From contig NZ_JAZHSD010000001.1 in the NCBI RefSeq assembly GCF_036924745.1, positions 6,447,001 through 6,511,000 on the forward strand: DNA of 64,000 nt. Direction: 5' to 3'. The first letter of the stretch is position 1. Each line of letters begins with the position of its first letter. The notes under the pieces are model-generated. The model ran no database searches and was not told the DNA's origin. It was given only the letters and a program-made list of their open reading frames with translations. This document shows positions 56,413-64,000 of the stretch, in pieces. The stretch comes from Bradyrhizobium sp. AZCC 1693. Its GTDB lineage: Bacteria; Pseudomonadota; Alphaproteobacteria; Rhizobiales; Xanthobacteraceae. Made by a program: the position numbers and the translations under genes.

Positions 56413-56426
56413 TATTTTCGAAAATA
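56413..56426. promoter_or_regulatory. Candidate GntR operator TATTTTCGAAAATA
   Basis: A perfect 14-bp palindrome in the divergent gap between the MDR gene and gntR. Its 12-bp core ATTTTCGAAAAT recurs at 57293-57304, after gntR and before the FAH operon. Nearby TTGCGAAAATTATTGCAA may be a second weaker site. The pairing with the GntR gene makes it a likely binding site. Confidence 0.65.
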
Positions 56427-56501
56427 TCTCCTATTGCGAAAATTATTGCAACGGGATTCTTTTGGGCTAGGATCGCGGGCTTCCAGGTGGCGAGAGAATC
56501 A

Positions 56502-57203
56502 ATGACGACGACGGCCCTCAAGGCGCGCAAGGAGTTCGGGAAGACGCTCGCCGCCGACATTGCACACCGGCTGCGCAACGAGATCGTCACCGGTCAGCTC
56601 AAGCCGGACGAATCGCTGAAATTCGACGCATTGCGGCTGTCGTTCGGCGCCAGCTTCACGACCCTGCGCGAAGCGCTGACACTGCTGGCGGCGGAAGGCC
56701 TGGTCGTCGCCGAGGAACAGCGGGGCTACAAGGTCGCGCCGGTCACACTGGATGATCTGTCGGATCTCACGCATGCGCGCATCCTGATCGAGGTCGATCT
56801 GATCCGGCGGTCCATCGAGAATGGCGATGATGACTGGGAGATAAGGGTTATTTCATCCCTGCATCGGCTCGCCAAGATCGAGGAGCGGGCGCCTGAAAAC
56901 TACCCCGTCAACGTGGAATGGAAATCGGCGCATCGCCAGTTCCATGAGGCGCTGGTGTCGGCATCGGGCTCGCCGACACTGCTTGCCGTGCGAAATTCCC
57001 TGTTCGATCGCGCCGAGCGCTACCGCAATCTGTCGGCACTGTTCCGGCCGCATCCGCGCGACAAGACCGGTGAGCACCGGGCCTTGATGCAGGCCGCCAT
57101 AAGCCGCAACGCCGAGCAGGCCTGCAGTCTGATACGCACGCACATCCAGACCACCTCCGACAACGTGGCGAAATACGCCTCCGGCGTGATCGGCTCCCGC
57201 TGA
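56502..57203 (+). CDS. GntR-family transcriptional regulator (FCD domain)
   Basis: 233 aa from the ATG at 56502. Winged helix at about 15-80: ADIAHRLRNEIVTGQLKPDE and FGASFTTLREALTLLAAEGL, then the FCD all-helical ligand domain (DLTHARILIEVDLIRRSIEN, HRQFHEALVSASGSPTLLAV and HPRDKTGEHRALMQAAISRN) with the histidine/aspartate metal ligands of that group. Probably responds to a carboxylate metabolite of the pathway and controls both the divergent MDR-VOC-Bug genes and the FAH-DUF1185 operon via the ATTTTCGAAAAT sites. Confidence 0.9.
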   Translation: MTTTALKARKEFGKTLAADIAHRLRNEIVTGQLKPDESLKFDALRLSFGASFTTLREALTLLAAEGLVVAEEQRGYKVAPVTLDDLSDLTHARILIEVDLIRRSIENGDDDWEIRVISSLHRLAKIEERAPENYPVNVEWKSAHRQFHEALVSASGSPTLLAVRNSLFDRAERYRNLSALFRPHPRDKTGEHRALMQAAISRNAEQACSLIRTHIQTTSDNVAKYASGVIGSR

Positions 57204-57292
57204 CCGCATAGCCGGCGGCCGAAGCCGGCCCATTCGCAACAAAAGCCAGGCTGAGGTCGCTCATGCAGCGAATTTCGGTTGCGTTCGTTTAA

Positions 57293-57304
57293 ATTTTCGA
57301 AAAT
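57293..57304. promoter_or_regulatory. Candidate GntR operator ATTTTCGAAAAT (second copy)
   Basis: Exact 12-bp match to the core of 56413-56426, 51 bp before the FAH gene start and 90 bp after gntR ends. The FAH-DUF1185 operon is thus probably under the same regulator. Confidence 0.65.
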
Positions 57305-57354
57305 AGTGACTTTAAGCGAAATTTAGCGCCACCAATGAGAAGGATACCTGTTGC

Positions 57355-58224
57355 ATGCGGCTGCTTTCATTTCTGAACGACGGCAGGGAGACCTGGGGAG
57401 CGATCGCCGGCGACGGCGTGGTCGATCTCGGCAGCAAACTCCCTTACGCCACGCTGCAGGACTTCATCGCCAGCGGCGATTTCCAAAAGCGCGATCATAT
57501 CGTCGCAGGCTTCAAGCCGGACCTGAAGCTGTCCGACATCAAGTACCTTCCAGTTATTCCCCGCCCCGAGAAAATCGTTTGCGCCGTGCGCAACTATCTC
57601 GACCATCATCAGGAAGCGGTTGCCTTCGGCATGCAGCGGGAGCTCACGGCGTTTCCGCCGATCTTCCTGCGGGTCTGGCGCTCTCAGGTCGGCCACAACG
57701 CACCGGTCATTCGCCCCAAAGTATCGACCCATCTGGATTGGGAGGGCGAGCTTGCCGTGATCATCGGCAAGCCGGGCCGCCATATTTCCGAGGCCGATGC
57801 CATGCAGCACGTCGCCGGTTACTCGATCTACAACGATGTCAGCGTGCGCGATTATCAGCGGCACGCCCAGCAGATCGCAGCCGGCAAAAATTTCGTCGGC
57901 ACGGGACCGTTCGGGCCCTGGATGGTGACGACGGACGAGTTGCCCGATCCGACCAAACTGAAGCTCGAGACCCGCGTCAACGGCAACGTCGTTCAGAAAT
58001 CGGACACCTCGTTCCTGATCTTCTCGATTCCGCGGCTGATCAACTACGCCTCCGAGATTTTCGACCTCATGCCGGGCGACGTCATTGCCACGGGCACGCC
58101 GGCAGGCGTCGGTTTTACGCGCAAGCCGCCGATGTTCCTGGTGCCGGGCGACGTCGTCGAAGTCGAAGTGGAGAAGATCGGCGTGCTGCGAAATCCCGTT
58201 GTCGATGAGAGCGCACAATCGTGA
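57355..58224 (+). CDS. Fumarylacetoacetate hydrolase family protein
   Basis: 289 aa. FAH-fold core: IPRPEKIVCAVRNYLDHHQE, LDWEGELAVIIGKPGRHISE (acidic metal ligands), YSIYNDVSVRDYQRHAQQ, and DLMPGDVIATGTPAGVGFTR. Such enzymes hydrolyse or isomerise beta-diketo and 2-oxo acid products of aromatic ring cleavage with Mg2+, which fits the dioxygenase-like VOC protein across the regulator. Its stop overlaps the next start (GTGA). Confidence 0.9.
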   Translation: MRLLSFLNDGRETWGAIAGDGVVDLGSKLPYATLQDFIASGDFQKRDHIVAGFKPDLKLSDIKYLPVIPRPEKIVCAVRNYLDHHQEAVAFGMQRELTAFPPIFLRVWRSQVGHNAPVIRPKVSTHLDWEGELAVIIGKPGRHISEADAMQHVAGYSIYNDVSVRDYQRHAQQIAAGKNFVGTGPFGPWMVTTDELPDPTKLKLETRVNGNVVQKSDTSFLIFSIPRLINYASEIFDLMPGDVIATGTPAGVGFTRKPPMFLVPGDVVEVEVEKIGVLRNPVVDESAQS

Positions 58225-58802
58225 CGGCTTACGATATCCGCAAGACGCAGGTCTCGATCGAGGAAATCTGGCACGAGCGCGGGCCGCGCCGGGCGCAGCC
58301 GCTCTTGGTCGGGACCGTGCTCGCCGTCATCAACAATCCCTATGCCGGCCGCTATGAGCCGGACCTGATGCCGTTTCAGGCCGATTTGCGCGATCTCGGC
58401 CGCCAACTGGCGAGAACGCTGTGCGAACGGCTGGGCGGCAAGGACACCATCGAAGCCTATGGCAAGGGCGCGATCGTCGGCGGTGACGGCGAACTCGAGC
58501 ACGGCGCGGTCTGGCACGAGGCCGGTGGTGCGGCGGTCCGCGAAGTGATCGCGCAGGCCAAGGCGATCGTTCCCGCGGCCAAGACCATTGGCGCGCTTGG
58601 CACTAGGCTGATGGTGCCGCTCGGCCACATCGAGGCGGCCTATGTCCGCAGCCATTTCGGCACCGCCGAGATGACGATCTGGGACGCGCCGCGGCGCGAC
58701 GAAATCGTGTTCGGGCTTGCCATGGCGACCGGCGGCCGCACGCACGCGCGGATCGGCGGGCTTTCGGTCGACGCGATTTCAGTGCACGACGGGCAACGAT
58801 AG
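58221..58802 (+). CDS. Amino acid synthesis family protein (DUF1185)
   Basis: 193 aa from a GTG at 58221 that overlaps the FAH stop by 4 bp. The family features are VSIEEIWHERGPRRAQPL, VLAVINNPYAGRYEPDLMPF, AYGKGAIVGGDGELEHGAVW and MVPLGHIEAAYVRSHFGTAE. Despite the family name, its reaction is not established. Tight coupling to a FAH enzyme suggests a role in the same catabolic path. Confidence 0.85.
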   Translation: MTAYDIRKTQVSIEEIWHERGPRRAQPLLVGTVLAVINNPYAGRYEPDLMPFQADLRDLGRQLARTLCERLGGKDTIEAYGKGAIVGGDGELEHGAVWHEAGGAAVREVIAQAKAIVPAAKTIGALGTRLMVPLGHIEAAYVRSHFGTAEMTIWDAPRRDEIVFGLAMATGGRTHARIGGLSVDAISVHDGQR

Positions 58803-58806
58803 CGCC

Positions 58807-60033
58807 TCAGAACTTCCTCACCAGATCCGGCGTGATCTCGCTGATCGAGCGAATACCTGATAGCGCGAGGTCGCGGTCGATCTCGGCTTTGAGCAGCGTG
58901 ATCGCGCGCTGCACGCCGGCTTCGCCGCCGGCAATCGCCGCATAGAGGAACGGACGGCCGATCCAGACGAAATGCGCGCCGAGCGCCAGCGCCTTGATCA
59001 CGTCGGTGCCGCGGCGGATGCCGCCGTCGACCATGACCGTCATGCCCTTTGCCTCCGCCGCGATCTCCGGCAGCGTACGCAGGCCCGACATCGTGTAGTC
59101 GAGCTGGCGGCCGCCATGGTTGGACAGCATCACGCCGTCGACGCCGCTCTCGCGCGCGATGCGCGCATCCGCCGGCGAGACCAGGCCCTTGACGACGAGC
59201 TTGCCTTTCCACTTCTTGCGGATCAATTCGACATGCTTCCAGGCGAGCTGGTCGCGGGCGCCGATATTGCGCATCAGGTTTTTCGCCAGCACCGGCGGGC
59301 CGCGCTTGGCATCCATGTTCTCGAAATGCGGCATGCCGTGGTTCATGATCGTGCGCGCCCAGGTGCCGAACAGCCAGTGCGGATGGGTGACCGTGTCCCA
59401 GAACACGCGCGGCGTGATCGCGAGCGGCACCTGAAAGCCGTTGCGGATGTTGTTCTCGCGGTTCGGCGGCACCGGCACATCGGCGGTGACGACGAAGGTG
59501 TCGTAGCCCGCCGCCGCCACGCGATCGACCAGCGGCTCGATCCGCTCCGGCAGGCCGGCAAGATAGGCCTGATACCACGCCGCCTGGTTGGCGGCGCGCA
59601 CATCCTCCAGTGTGATCAGCGACGACGCGCTGAGAATCATCGGCACGTTCTCGGCCTGCGCCGCCTTCGTCAGCGCGATATCGCCGCGATAGGCTGATAG
59701 CGCCGAAGAGCCCATCGGCGGAATGCCGAACGGCGAAGCATAGGTCTTGCCGAACAGGGTGGTGGTCTGGTCGCGGCCGGAGACGTCGTTGAGCACGCGC
59801 GGCACAAAACCGTATTCGTCGAGGGCCTTGCGGTTGTCGCGCATCGCCGCGTCGGTCTCGGCGCCGCCGGAGATGTAGCCGTAGAGGAATTTTGGAAGCC
59901 GGCGCCGCGCGACAGCCTCGAAATCGTCGAGCGCGAGATATTTTTGTAAAGCCCGCGGCACCGTGCTCTCGGTGCGGGTCACGGTTGCGGGCGGCGCTGT
60001 CAGGCTTGCGGATTTGTCGAGCACGTCGGGCAT
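58807..60033 (-). CDS. FMN-dependent alpha-hydroxy-acid oxidase (LldD family), second member
   Basis: 408 aa. N-terminal FLYGYISGGAETDAAMRDNR, FMN loop IPPMGSSALSAYRGDIALTK, catalytic KLVVKGLVSPADARIARESG and VMLSNHGGRQLDYTMSGLRT (histidine and arginine), and GGIRRGTDVIKALALGAHFV. Oxidises a 2-hydroxy acid. It lies 4 bp from the DUF1185 stop (convergent). Same family as 21100-22236, but with an extended N-terminus and different active-site surroundings. Confidence 0.88.
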   Translation of the reverse strand: MPDVLDKSASLTAPPATVTRTESTVPRALQKYLALDDFEAVARRRLPKFLYGYISGGAETDAAMRDNRKALDEYGFVPRVLNDVSGRDQTTTLFGKTYASPFGIPPMGSSALSAYRGDIALTKAAQAENVPMILSASSLITLEDVRAANQAAWYQAYLAGLPERIEPLVDRVAAAGYDTFVVTADVPVPPNRENNIRNGFQVPLAITPRVFWDTVTHPHWLFGTWARTIMNHGMPHFENMDAKRGPPVLAKNLMRNIGARDQLAWKHVELIRKKWKGKLVVKGLVSPADARIARESGVDGVMLSNHGGRQLDYTMSGLRTLPEIAAEAKGMTVMVDGGIRRGTDVIKALALGAHFVWIGRPFLYAAIAGGEAGVQRAITLLKAEIDRDLALSGIRSISEITPDLVRKF

Positions 60034-60063
60034 TCCATTTTTTTGGTTGTTGTGAGGAGCAGG

Positions 60064-60879
60064 TTAGCGCCGGGGGGGCGGCCCGCCGAATTTCTGGCCC
60101 GCCTTGTTGACGGACGCGCTGACCTCGCCGAGCATTTTTCGCGTGTCGGCGATCAATTGCCCGGATTTCTTGTCGAAACTTTCGATCAGCTCGCGCATCG
60201 AGATCACGGTCGGCAGCAATTCGCCGCCATATTTGTCGCTGGCGAGGCCGCCGAAAAAGTCCTTGGTCTTGGTCAGCGCGCCGTCGACGGCGTCGACGCT
60301 ATTTTCGGCGGTTGCGATGATGCTGGTGATCTTCTCGCCGTCACCGGACAGGGAGGCCGTGAACGTCTCGAAATTCCGCAGCGTATCCTTGACCGCCACC
60401 TCGTTGTCGGCGATCACCCGGTCGACGTTGCGCAGCGCCACGCGGATTTTTTCCTGGGTGTTGAGCGTCCCTTCCGGATCGGCGGTCAATTCCGGAATGC
60501 CGTCCGCGCCCTTTGGCGGCGGCGCTGCCTCGTCCGATCCACCCGTGAAGGAGATCGCCGCAATCCCTGTCAGTCCCTGAAATTCGAGGCCGACTTGCGT
60601 GTCGCTTTTCACCGGCGTGTTGCCGTCGATCATGGCCAGCGCCACGACGCGGCGCGGATGGTCGAGCTTCAGCGACACCACCTCGCCGACCCGGATGCCG
60701 GCAAAATTCACGCTGCCGCCCCTGCGCAGGCCGGAAGCCGAACCTTCGAAGATTACCCGGAACGGCACCTTCTGCTTGGCGCTGACGAACTTCTGGTAGC
60801 CAAGAAACCCGCCCAGCGATCCCCCGATCAGGGCCAGGGTCAGGGTGCCGATCATCAGATTGCTGGCGCGAACCTTCAT
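60064..60879 (-). CDS. MCE-family (MlaD-like) lipid-binding protein, orphan
   Basis: 271 aa. One N-terminal helix (LMIGTLTLALIGGSLGGFLG) anchors the MCE domain (FEGSASGLRRGGSVNFAGIR, VGEVVSLKLDHPRRVVALAM, LEFQGLTGIAAISFTGGSD) in the periplasm, followed by a helical tail (RNVDRVIADNEVAVKDTLRN, STAENSVDAVDGALTKTKDF-like region). MlaD normally works with MlaE and MlaF, whose genes are not adjacent here; only this subunit is present in the window. Confidence 0.88.
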   Translation of the reverse strand: MKVRASNLMIGTLTLALIGGSLGGFLGYQKFVSAKQKVPFRVIFEGSASGLRRGGSVNFAGIRVGEVVSLKLDHPRRVVALAMIDGNTPVKSDTQVGLEFQGLTGIAAISFTGGSDEAAPPPKGADGIPELTADPEGTLNTQEKIRVALRNVDRVIADNEVAVKDTLRNFETFTASLSGDGEKITSIIATAENSVDAVDGALTKTKDFFGGLASDKYGGELLPTVISMRELIESFDKKSGQLIADTRKMLGEVSASVNKAGQKFGGPPPRR

Positions 60880-60949
60880 CGAGATGCCTTAAGCGATGCA
60901 GGCCCAAGAGATAGCGGATTTGCCACGGCAAGTCACCGCGCGCTCTTTT

Positions 60950-61101
60950 AACCTCGCCCCGCTTGCGGGGAGAGGTCGGAATTCGAGCGACGCTCGTATT
61001 CCGGGTGAGGGGGTACAGGTCTATCAATTAACGCAGCGCTCGTGGAGAGAGCCCCTCACCCCGACCCTCTCCCCGTAAGAACGGGGAGAGGGAGAAGGAG
61101 G
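60950..61101. repeat. Composite hairpin repeat, family C (copy)
   Basis: Starts ACCTCGCCCCGCTTGCGGGG at about 60953, continues TCGGAATTCGAGCGACGCTC, and ends with ACCCTCTCCCCGTAAGAACG and its complement GGGGAGAGGG near 61091. Between the MlaD-like gene and the EamA gene. Same consensus as 30581-30765. Confidence 0.7.
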
Positions 61102-61104
61102 CTC

Positions 61105-62031
61105 CTACGCGGACTCCCTTCGCGACGCCACAAACACCCCGGTTAGCACCAGCGCAAAGCCGATGAAGTGGAACGCCTGCGGGTGCTCGCCGAGAAAGGC
61201 GATCGACATGATGGTTCCGAACACCGGCACCACGTGGAAGAACGGCGCGGCGCGGTTGGCGCCGATCAGCTGCACGCCGCGATTGAAGCAGAGATAGGCG
61301 ATCGTCGAGGGAAACACCGCGACATAGAACAGCGTCAGCAGATTGGCCGTATCGATCTGCATCGGCGGCCGCGCGAACAGCTCCCAGACGAACAGCGGGA
61401 TCAGGCAGGCCGCGCCGGCGCCGAAGGTAAAGGCGACGAACGACAGGCCGTGGATATTTGGGCGTTTCAGCGACAGCACCGAATAGATCCCGAAGATCGC
61501 CAGCGCCACGATGAAGATCAGGTCGCCGATGTTGAAGTCGATGCCGGACAGTTTGGTGAGGTCGCCATGCATCAGGATGATCAGCACGCCGGCCATCGAC
61601 AGCATAACGCCCGCGGCTTGCGCCAGCGTCAGCCGGACGCCCAGCAGCAGCAGTGACCACACCGCGACCACCAGCGGGCCTGCCGACTGCAACAACAGCG
61701 TGTTCAGCGCCTGGGTGTGCTCGAGCGCCCAGTATTGCAGCGTATTGAACGCGCCGATGCCGGTGATGGAGAGCAGGATCATGATACCAAGGCGGCTGCG
61801 GATCGCGGCCCAGTCGCGGACCAGATGCTTCCAGGCAAATGGCAGGATGATCAGGAATGCGAACGACCAGCGCAGGAACGAAAGCGTCACCGGCGCGATG
61901 TGGCCGGCCGCCAGCCTGCCTACGATGGCGTTGCCGGCCCAGCACAGCGCGGTGATGCTGAGCAGCAGATAAGGCTGGTTGGCGAGCCAGTTCCCGGATC
62001 GGGCGGATGAAGTCTGTTCGGATGCCGTCAT
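61105..62031 (-). CDS. EamA/DMT family transporter (copy 2)
   Basis: 308 aa. Ten helices in two EamA repeats: LSITALCWAGNAIVGRLAAG, ALEHTQALNTLLLQSAGPLV and CFNRGVQLIGANRAAPFFHV. Its residues match the copy at 51097-52035 closely in order and in these motifs. Inner-membrane metabolite exporter, substrate unknown. Confidence 0.88.
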   Translation of the reverse strand: MTASEQTSSARSGNWLANQPYLLLSITALCWAGNAIVGRLAAGHIAPVTLSFLRWSFAFLIILPFAWKHLVRDWAAIRSRLGIMILLSITGIGAFNTLQYWALEHTQALNTLLLQSAGPLVVAVWSLLLLGVRLTLAQAAGVMLSMAGVLIILMHGDLTKLSGIDFNIGDLIFIVALAIFGIYSVLSLKRPNIHGLSFVAFTFGAGAACLIPLFVWELFARPPMQIDTANLLTLFYVAVFPSTIAYLCFNRGVQLIGANRAAPFFHVVPVFGTIMSIAFLGEHPQAFHFIGFALVLTGVFVASRRESA

Positions 62032-62412
62032 TTTGGGATAAGGCCCGGTTCATGGCGCCGCGGCCCGCCCGGCGGATGTCGCCGGGCCGGAATCTGGCCC
62101 GGCCCCCGCCACAGACACGGATTTGCGGTGCTCATCAATGGCGCAGGACGCATCGCGACCATGCAGCCCGCCTTAATCTGTTCCTTGTCTGTTGTTTGGG
62201 GTTGCCAGCGGGCAGGCGAATATGCAATCAAAGGACGATTGATTCATGCGACCCAACCTTGGTTTGTTTTCCGGGCGCATGCAGTGGGTTATTCCGGGTT
62301 AATTTCAGTACAGGGCGTTCGTTCGATCGCTGGGACCACGGATTTGCAGGCGGCGCTGCGCAGCAGCTTCGTCTGTCCGTGAGGCGAATTTCTAGAGAGA
62401 TGGGTCATTCCG
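62032..62412. other. Intergenic region without convincing gene
   Basis: 381 bp. GCGCCGCGGCCCGCCCGGCG and CCGGGCCGGAATCTGGCCCGG near 62054-62103 form GC-rich hairpins. An ORF at 62128-62382 exists but its codon pattern is not coding-like, so it is not called. Nothing else recognised. Confidence 0.4.
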
Positions 62413-62589
62413 TTGAGCAATCTGATCTCGGCCGAAGAAGCCGAAGCCGAAACACGTCTCCAGTTTGCAGTTCGCGCCAATTCGATTCTGGCGTTCATCG
62501 AATGCGATGAGGAGCAGCGCCCGAAACTGCGCAAGGCCATCATCGAGGCGATGCTATGGGCGCAGACGCAGCCCACGCTGACCAGCTAG
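62413..62589 (+). CDS. Small conserved hypothetical protein
   Basis: 58 aa from a TTG at 62413. Reads MSNLISAEEAEAETRLQF then AVRANSILAFIECDEEQRPK, an amphipathic helical protein with GC-ended codons, which supports real coding. No in-frame ATG. A second frame starting ATG at 62400 overlaps the start but is not coding-like. No domain recognised. Confidence 0.5.
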   Translation: MSNLISAEEAEAETRLQFAVRANSILAFIECDEEQRPKLRKAIIEAMLWAQTQPTLTS

Positions 62590-62618
62590 CGGCTTGCCGA
62601 AGCAAACGCCAAGGCCGC

Positions 62619-63092
62619 TCACGCCACCAGTGCGCGCGCGATCGCGCCCGCCGCCTTCACGGCGTCTTGGGGAGCGAGTTCGACTTGCAAGCCGCGCTGG
62701 CCGCCATTGAGGAACACGCTTGCATGGCCGAGCGCGGCTTCCTCGATCGCGACCGGCACGCGCTTCTTCTGCCCGAACGGCGAGATGCCGCCGACATGGT
62801 AGCCGGTCAGCCGTTCGGCATCCGCCGGCCGCATCATCTTCGCCGCCTTGGCACCGAAGGCGCTCGCAAGCTTTTTCATGCTGACTTCACAGTCCGACGG
62901 CACCACGGCGCAGACCGGCTTGCCGTCGGCCTCGGCCATCAGCGTCTTGAGCACGCGCGCAGGCGCAACGCCGAGCGCTTCCGCCGCCTGCAGCCCGATG
63001 CTGGCCGCATCCGGGTCGTAGTCGTAGGCATGCAGGGTGAATTTCACGCCCAGCTTTTCCAGCGCCTGCGTTGCACGGGTGGTTTTCGACAT
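62619..63092 (-). CDS. ybaK: Cys-tRNA(Pro) deacylase, YbaK/EbsC family
   Basis: 157 aa from the ATG at 63092 (MSKTTRATQALEKLG). Clears cysteine wrongly attached to tRNA-Pro. YbaK fold: DPDAASIGLQAAEALGVAPA, KTLMAEADGKPVCAVVPSD (with the lysine), AKMMRPADAERLTGYHVGGI and SPFGQKKRVPVAIEEAALGH. Cytosolic; single gene. The 340-bp gap after it holds a family E repeat. Confidence 0.92.
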   Translation of the reverse strand: MSKTTRATQALEKLGVKFTLHAYDYDPDAASIGLQAAEALGVAPARVLKTLMAEADGKPVCAVVPSDCEVSMKKLASAFGAKAAKMMRPADAERLTGYHVGGISPFGQKKRVPVAIEEAALGHASVFLNGGQRGLQVELAPQDAVKAAGAIARALVA

Positions 63093-63293
63093 GGCCTTTC
63101 CGTCATTGCCGGATGTTAATGGGGTCTCTCGCCCGGCGGTCAGGAATTTTACGGGGATATCAATGGGTTGGATCGGTTCTAAGACCCCCCTAAAACCGCC
63201 TTCTTGCTTGCCTAGAGCACCCGCTTCCTTTATCCGGTGGGGCTGCCTCGCACGCGAACGGCCCCGGCCGTGATTTTGGCTGGGCAACCTATA

Positions 63294-63405
63294 GCGTTTT
63301 CGAGCGAAGTGGAGACCGGTTCGCGTGAAGAAAACGCGTCAGAACTAAAGGGCGCATGATCCGGAAATGTAGAGACCGGTTTTCCGGAAAGGTCATGCTG
63401 GGACC
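63294..63405. repeat. Dispersed elements, family E plus a GCATGATCCGGAAA hairpin
   Basis: GCGTTTTC (63294-63301) / GAAAACGC (63330-63337), then GCATGATCCGGAAA (63353-63366) paired with TTTCCGGAAAGGTCATGC (63381-63398). Both share the AGACCGGTT inner box. Directly upstream of purA, so transcription of purA starts in or after it. Confidence 0.7.
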
Positions 63406-63432
63406 ATCAGATTTGCAGGGAACACTTTAGAA

Positions 63433-64000
63433 ATGGCCAATGTTGTCGTCGTCGGCGCCCAATGGGGCGACGAGGGGAAGGGCAAGATCGTCGACTGGTT
63501 GTCGGAGCAGGCCGATATCGTCGTGCGCTTCCAGGGCGGCCACAATGCCGGCCATACGCTTGTCATCAATGGCGAGACCTACAAGCTGGCGCTGCTGCCC
63601 TCCGGCGTGCTGCGGCCCTCGAAGCTGGCCGTCATCGGCAATGGCGTGGTGTTCGATCCCCAGGCCTTCCTCGACGAGGTTGCAAAGCTGAAGGGCCAGG
63701 GCGTCGCCATCAGCCCGGACAACCTGCGCGTCGCCGAGAACGTCACGCTGATCCTGCCGCTGCACCGCGAGCTCGATGCGCTGCGCGAATCCTCCAACGC
63801 AGGCACTGCGATCGGCACCACCCGCCGCGGCATCGGCCCCGCCTATGAGGACAAGGTCGGCCGCCGCGCCATCCGCCTGATGGACTTAGCCGACCTCGAC
63901 ACGCTGCCGCACAAGATCGACCGTCTGCTGGCGCATCACAACGCGCTGCGCCGCGGGCTCAACCTCGAAGAATTCGACGGCAACGACATCCTCAAGGAAC
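63433..64000 (+). CDS. purA: Adenylosuccinate synthetase, 5' part, cut by window end
   Basis: The first 189 residues from the ATG at 63433 ([18 protein letters not shown]); family length is about 430. Catalyses the GTP-dependent joining of IMP and aspartate in AMP synthesis. D13 in [11 protein letters not shown] and H41 in QGGHNAGHT are the catalytic pair, and the IMP-binding [20 protein letters not shown] is present. Incomplete at the right edge. Cytosolic. Confidence 0.95.
   Translation, partial: MANVVVVGAQWGDEGKGKIVDWLSEQADIVVRFQGGHNAGHTLVINGETYKLALLPSGVLRPSKLAVIGNGVVFDPQAFLDEVAKLKGQGVAISPDNLRVAENVTLILPLHRELDALRESSNAGTAIGTTRRGIGPAYEDKVGRRAIRLMDLADLDTLPHKIDRLLAHHNALRRGLNLEEFDGNDILKE

Noticed and set aside
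62128..62382. An 84-residue ORF between EamA and the small TTG-start gene
   Set aside because: Mixed codon bias and no domain; left as non-coding.

Overview
The window reads as a chromosomal segment of a high-GC alphaproteobacterium, most likely Bradyrhizobium or a close relative. This rests on the gene order of the heme-uptake locus (hmuVUT, hmuP, then a divergent TonB receptor, IsdG-type heme oxygenase, hutX, exbB, exbD, tonB), a serC leader hairpin in front of serC-serA, DUF992 proteins, and many scattered inverted-repeat elements of the kind common in Bradyrhizobium and Rhodopseudomonas. No tRNA, rRNA, CRISPR array, integrase or intact insertion sequence was seen. The taxon is an inference from gene content, not from a marker-gene comparison.

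Layout. 1-9600: a frameshifted membrane regulator fragment, a divergent enoyl-CoA hydratase/TetR pair with an operator-like palindrome, a CWC/HAD couplet, a DUF1800-DUF1501 couplet, an aldo/keto reductase, an acetyltransferase, a membrane PAS protein and a DUF486 protein. 9600-25500: PQQ-type sugar dehydrogenase, GST, PAP2 phosphatase, aspartate aminotransferase, two tandem DUF992 proteins, an EF-G paralogue, aroE, two tandem secreted beta-rich proteins separated by an array of perfect palindromes, an alpha-hydroxy-acid oxidase, glmM and an MFS exporter. 25800-34300: two outer-membrane beta-barrels, a GST, an acetyltransferase, serC-serA with a leader RNA, and a MuiA-like protein. 34300-43400: the heme-uptake locus. 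43380-49800: a carbohydrate ABC importer operon (dehydrogenase, binding protein, two permeases) whose second permease is frameshifted and which has no ATPase gene here, followed by a chemoreceptor. 49800-64000: an accessory, catabolic-looking region with two Bug-type solute-binding proteins, two EamA exporters, a TetR/membrane-protein pair next to a truncated DUF1330 gene, a GntR-centred catabolic module, a second alpha-hydroxy-acid oxidase, an orphan MCE/MlaD protein, a YbaK deacylase and the 5' part of purA.

How the genes work together. The heme locus is a full import and use pathway: outer-membrane receptor, TonB-ExbB-ExbD energy coupling, periplasmic HmuT, inner-membrane HmuUV, and cytosolic HutX plus an IsdG-type heme oxygenase with the N6/W67/H77 triad visible. 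serC and serA are two steps of serine synthesis. The most interesting uncharacterised unit is the GntR module (53349-58802). The same 12-base palindrome ATTTTCGAAAAT lies both in the divergent promoter region before the gntR gene and before the downstream FAH-family/DUF1185 operon, so one regulator plausibly controls a ring-cleavage-like pathway (extradiol-type VOC enzyme, MDR oxidoreductase, FAH hydrolase, DUF1185 protein and a Bug-type capture protein) for an unknown substrate.

Several genes look broken: 1-741 and 43380-44281 each carry a single frameshift, 52129-52255 is a truncated DUF1330 gene, and 34388-34543 is a coding-like remnant with no start. Whether the two frameshifts are real or assembly errors cannot be told from the sequence alone.
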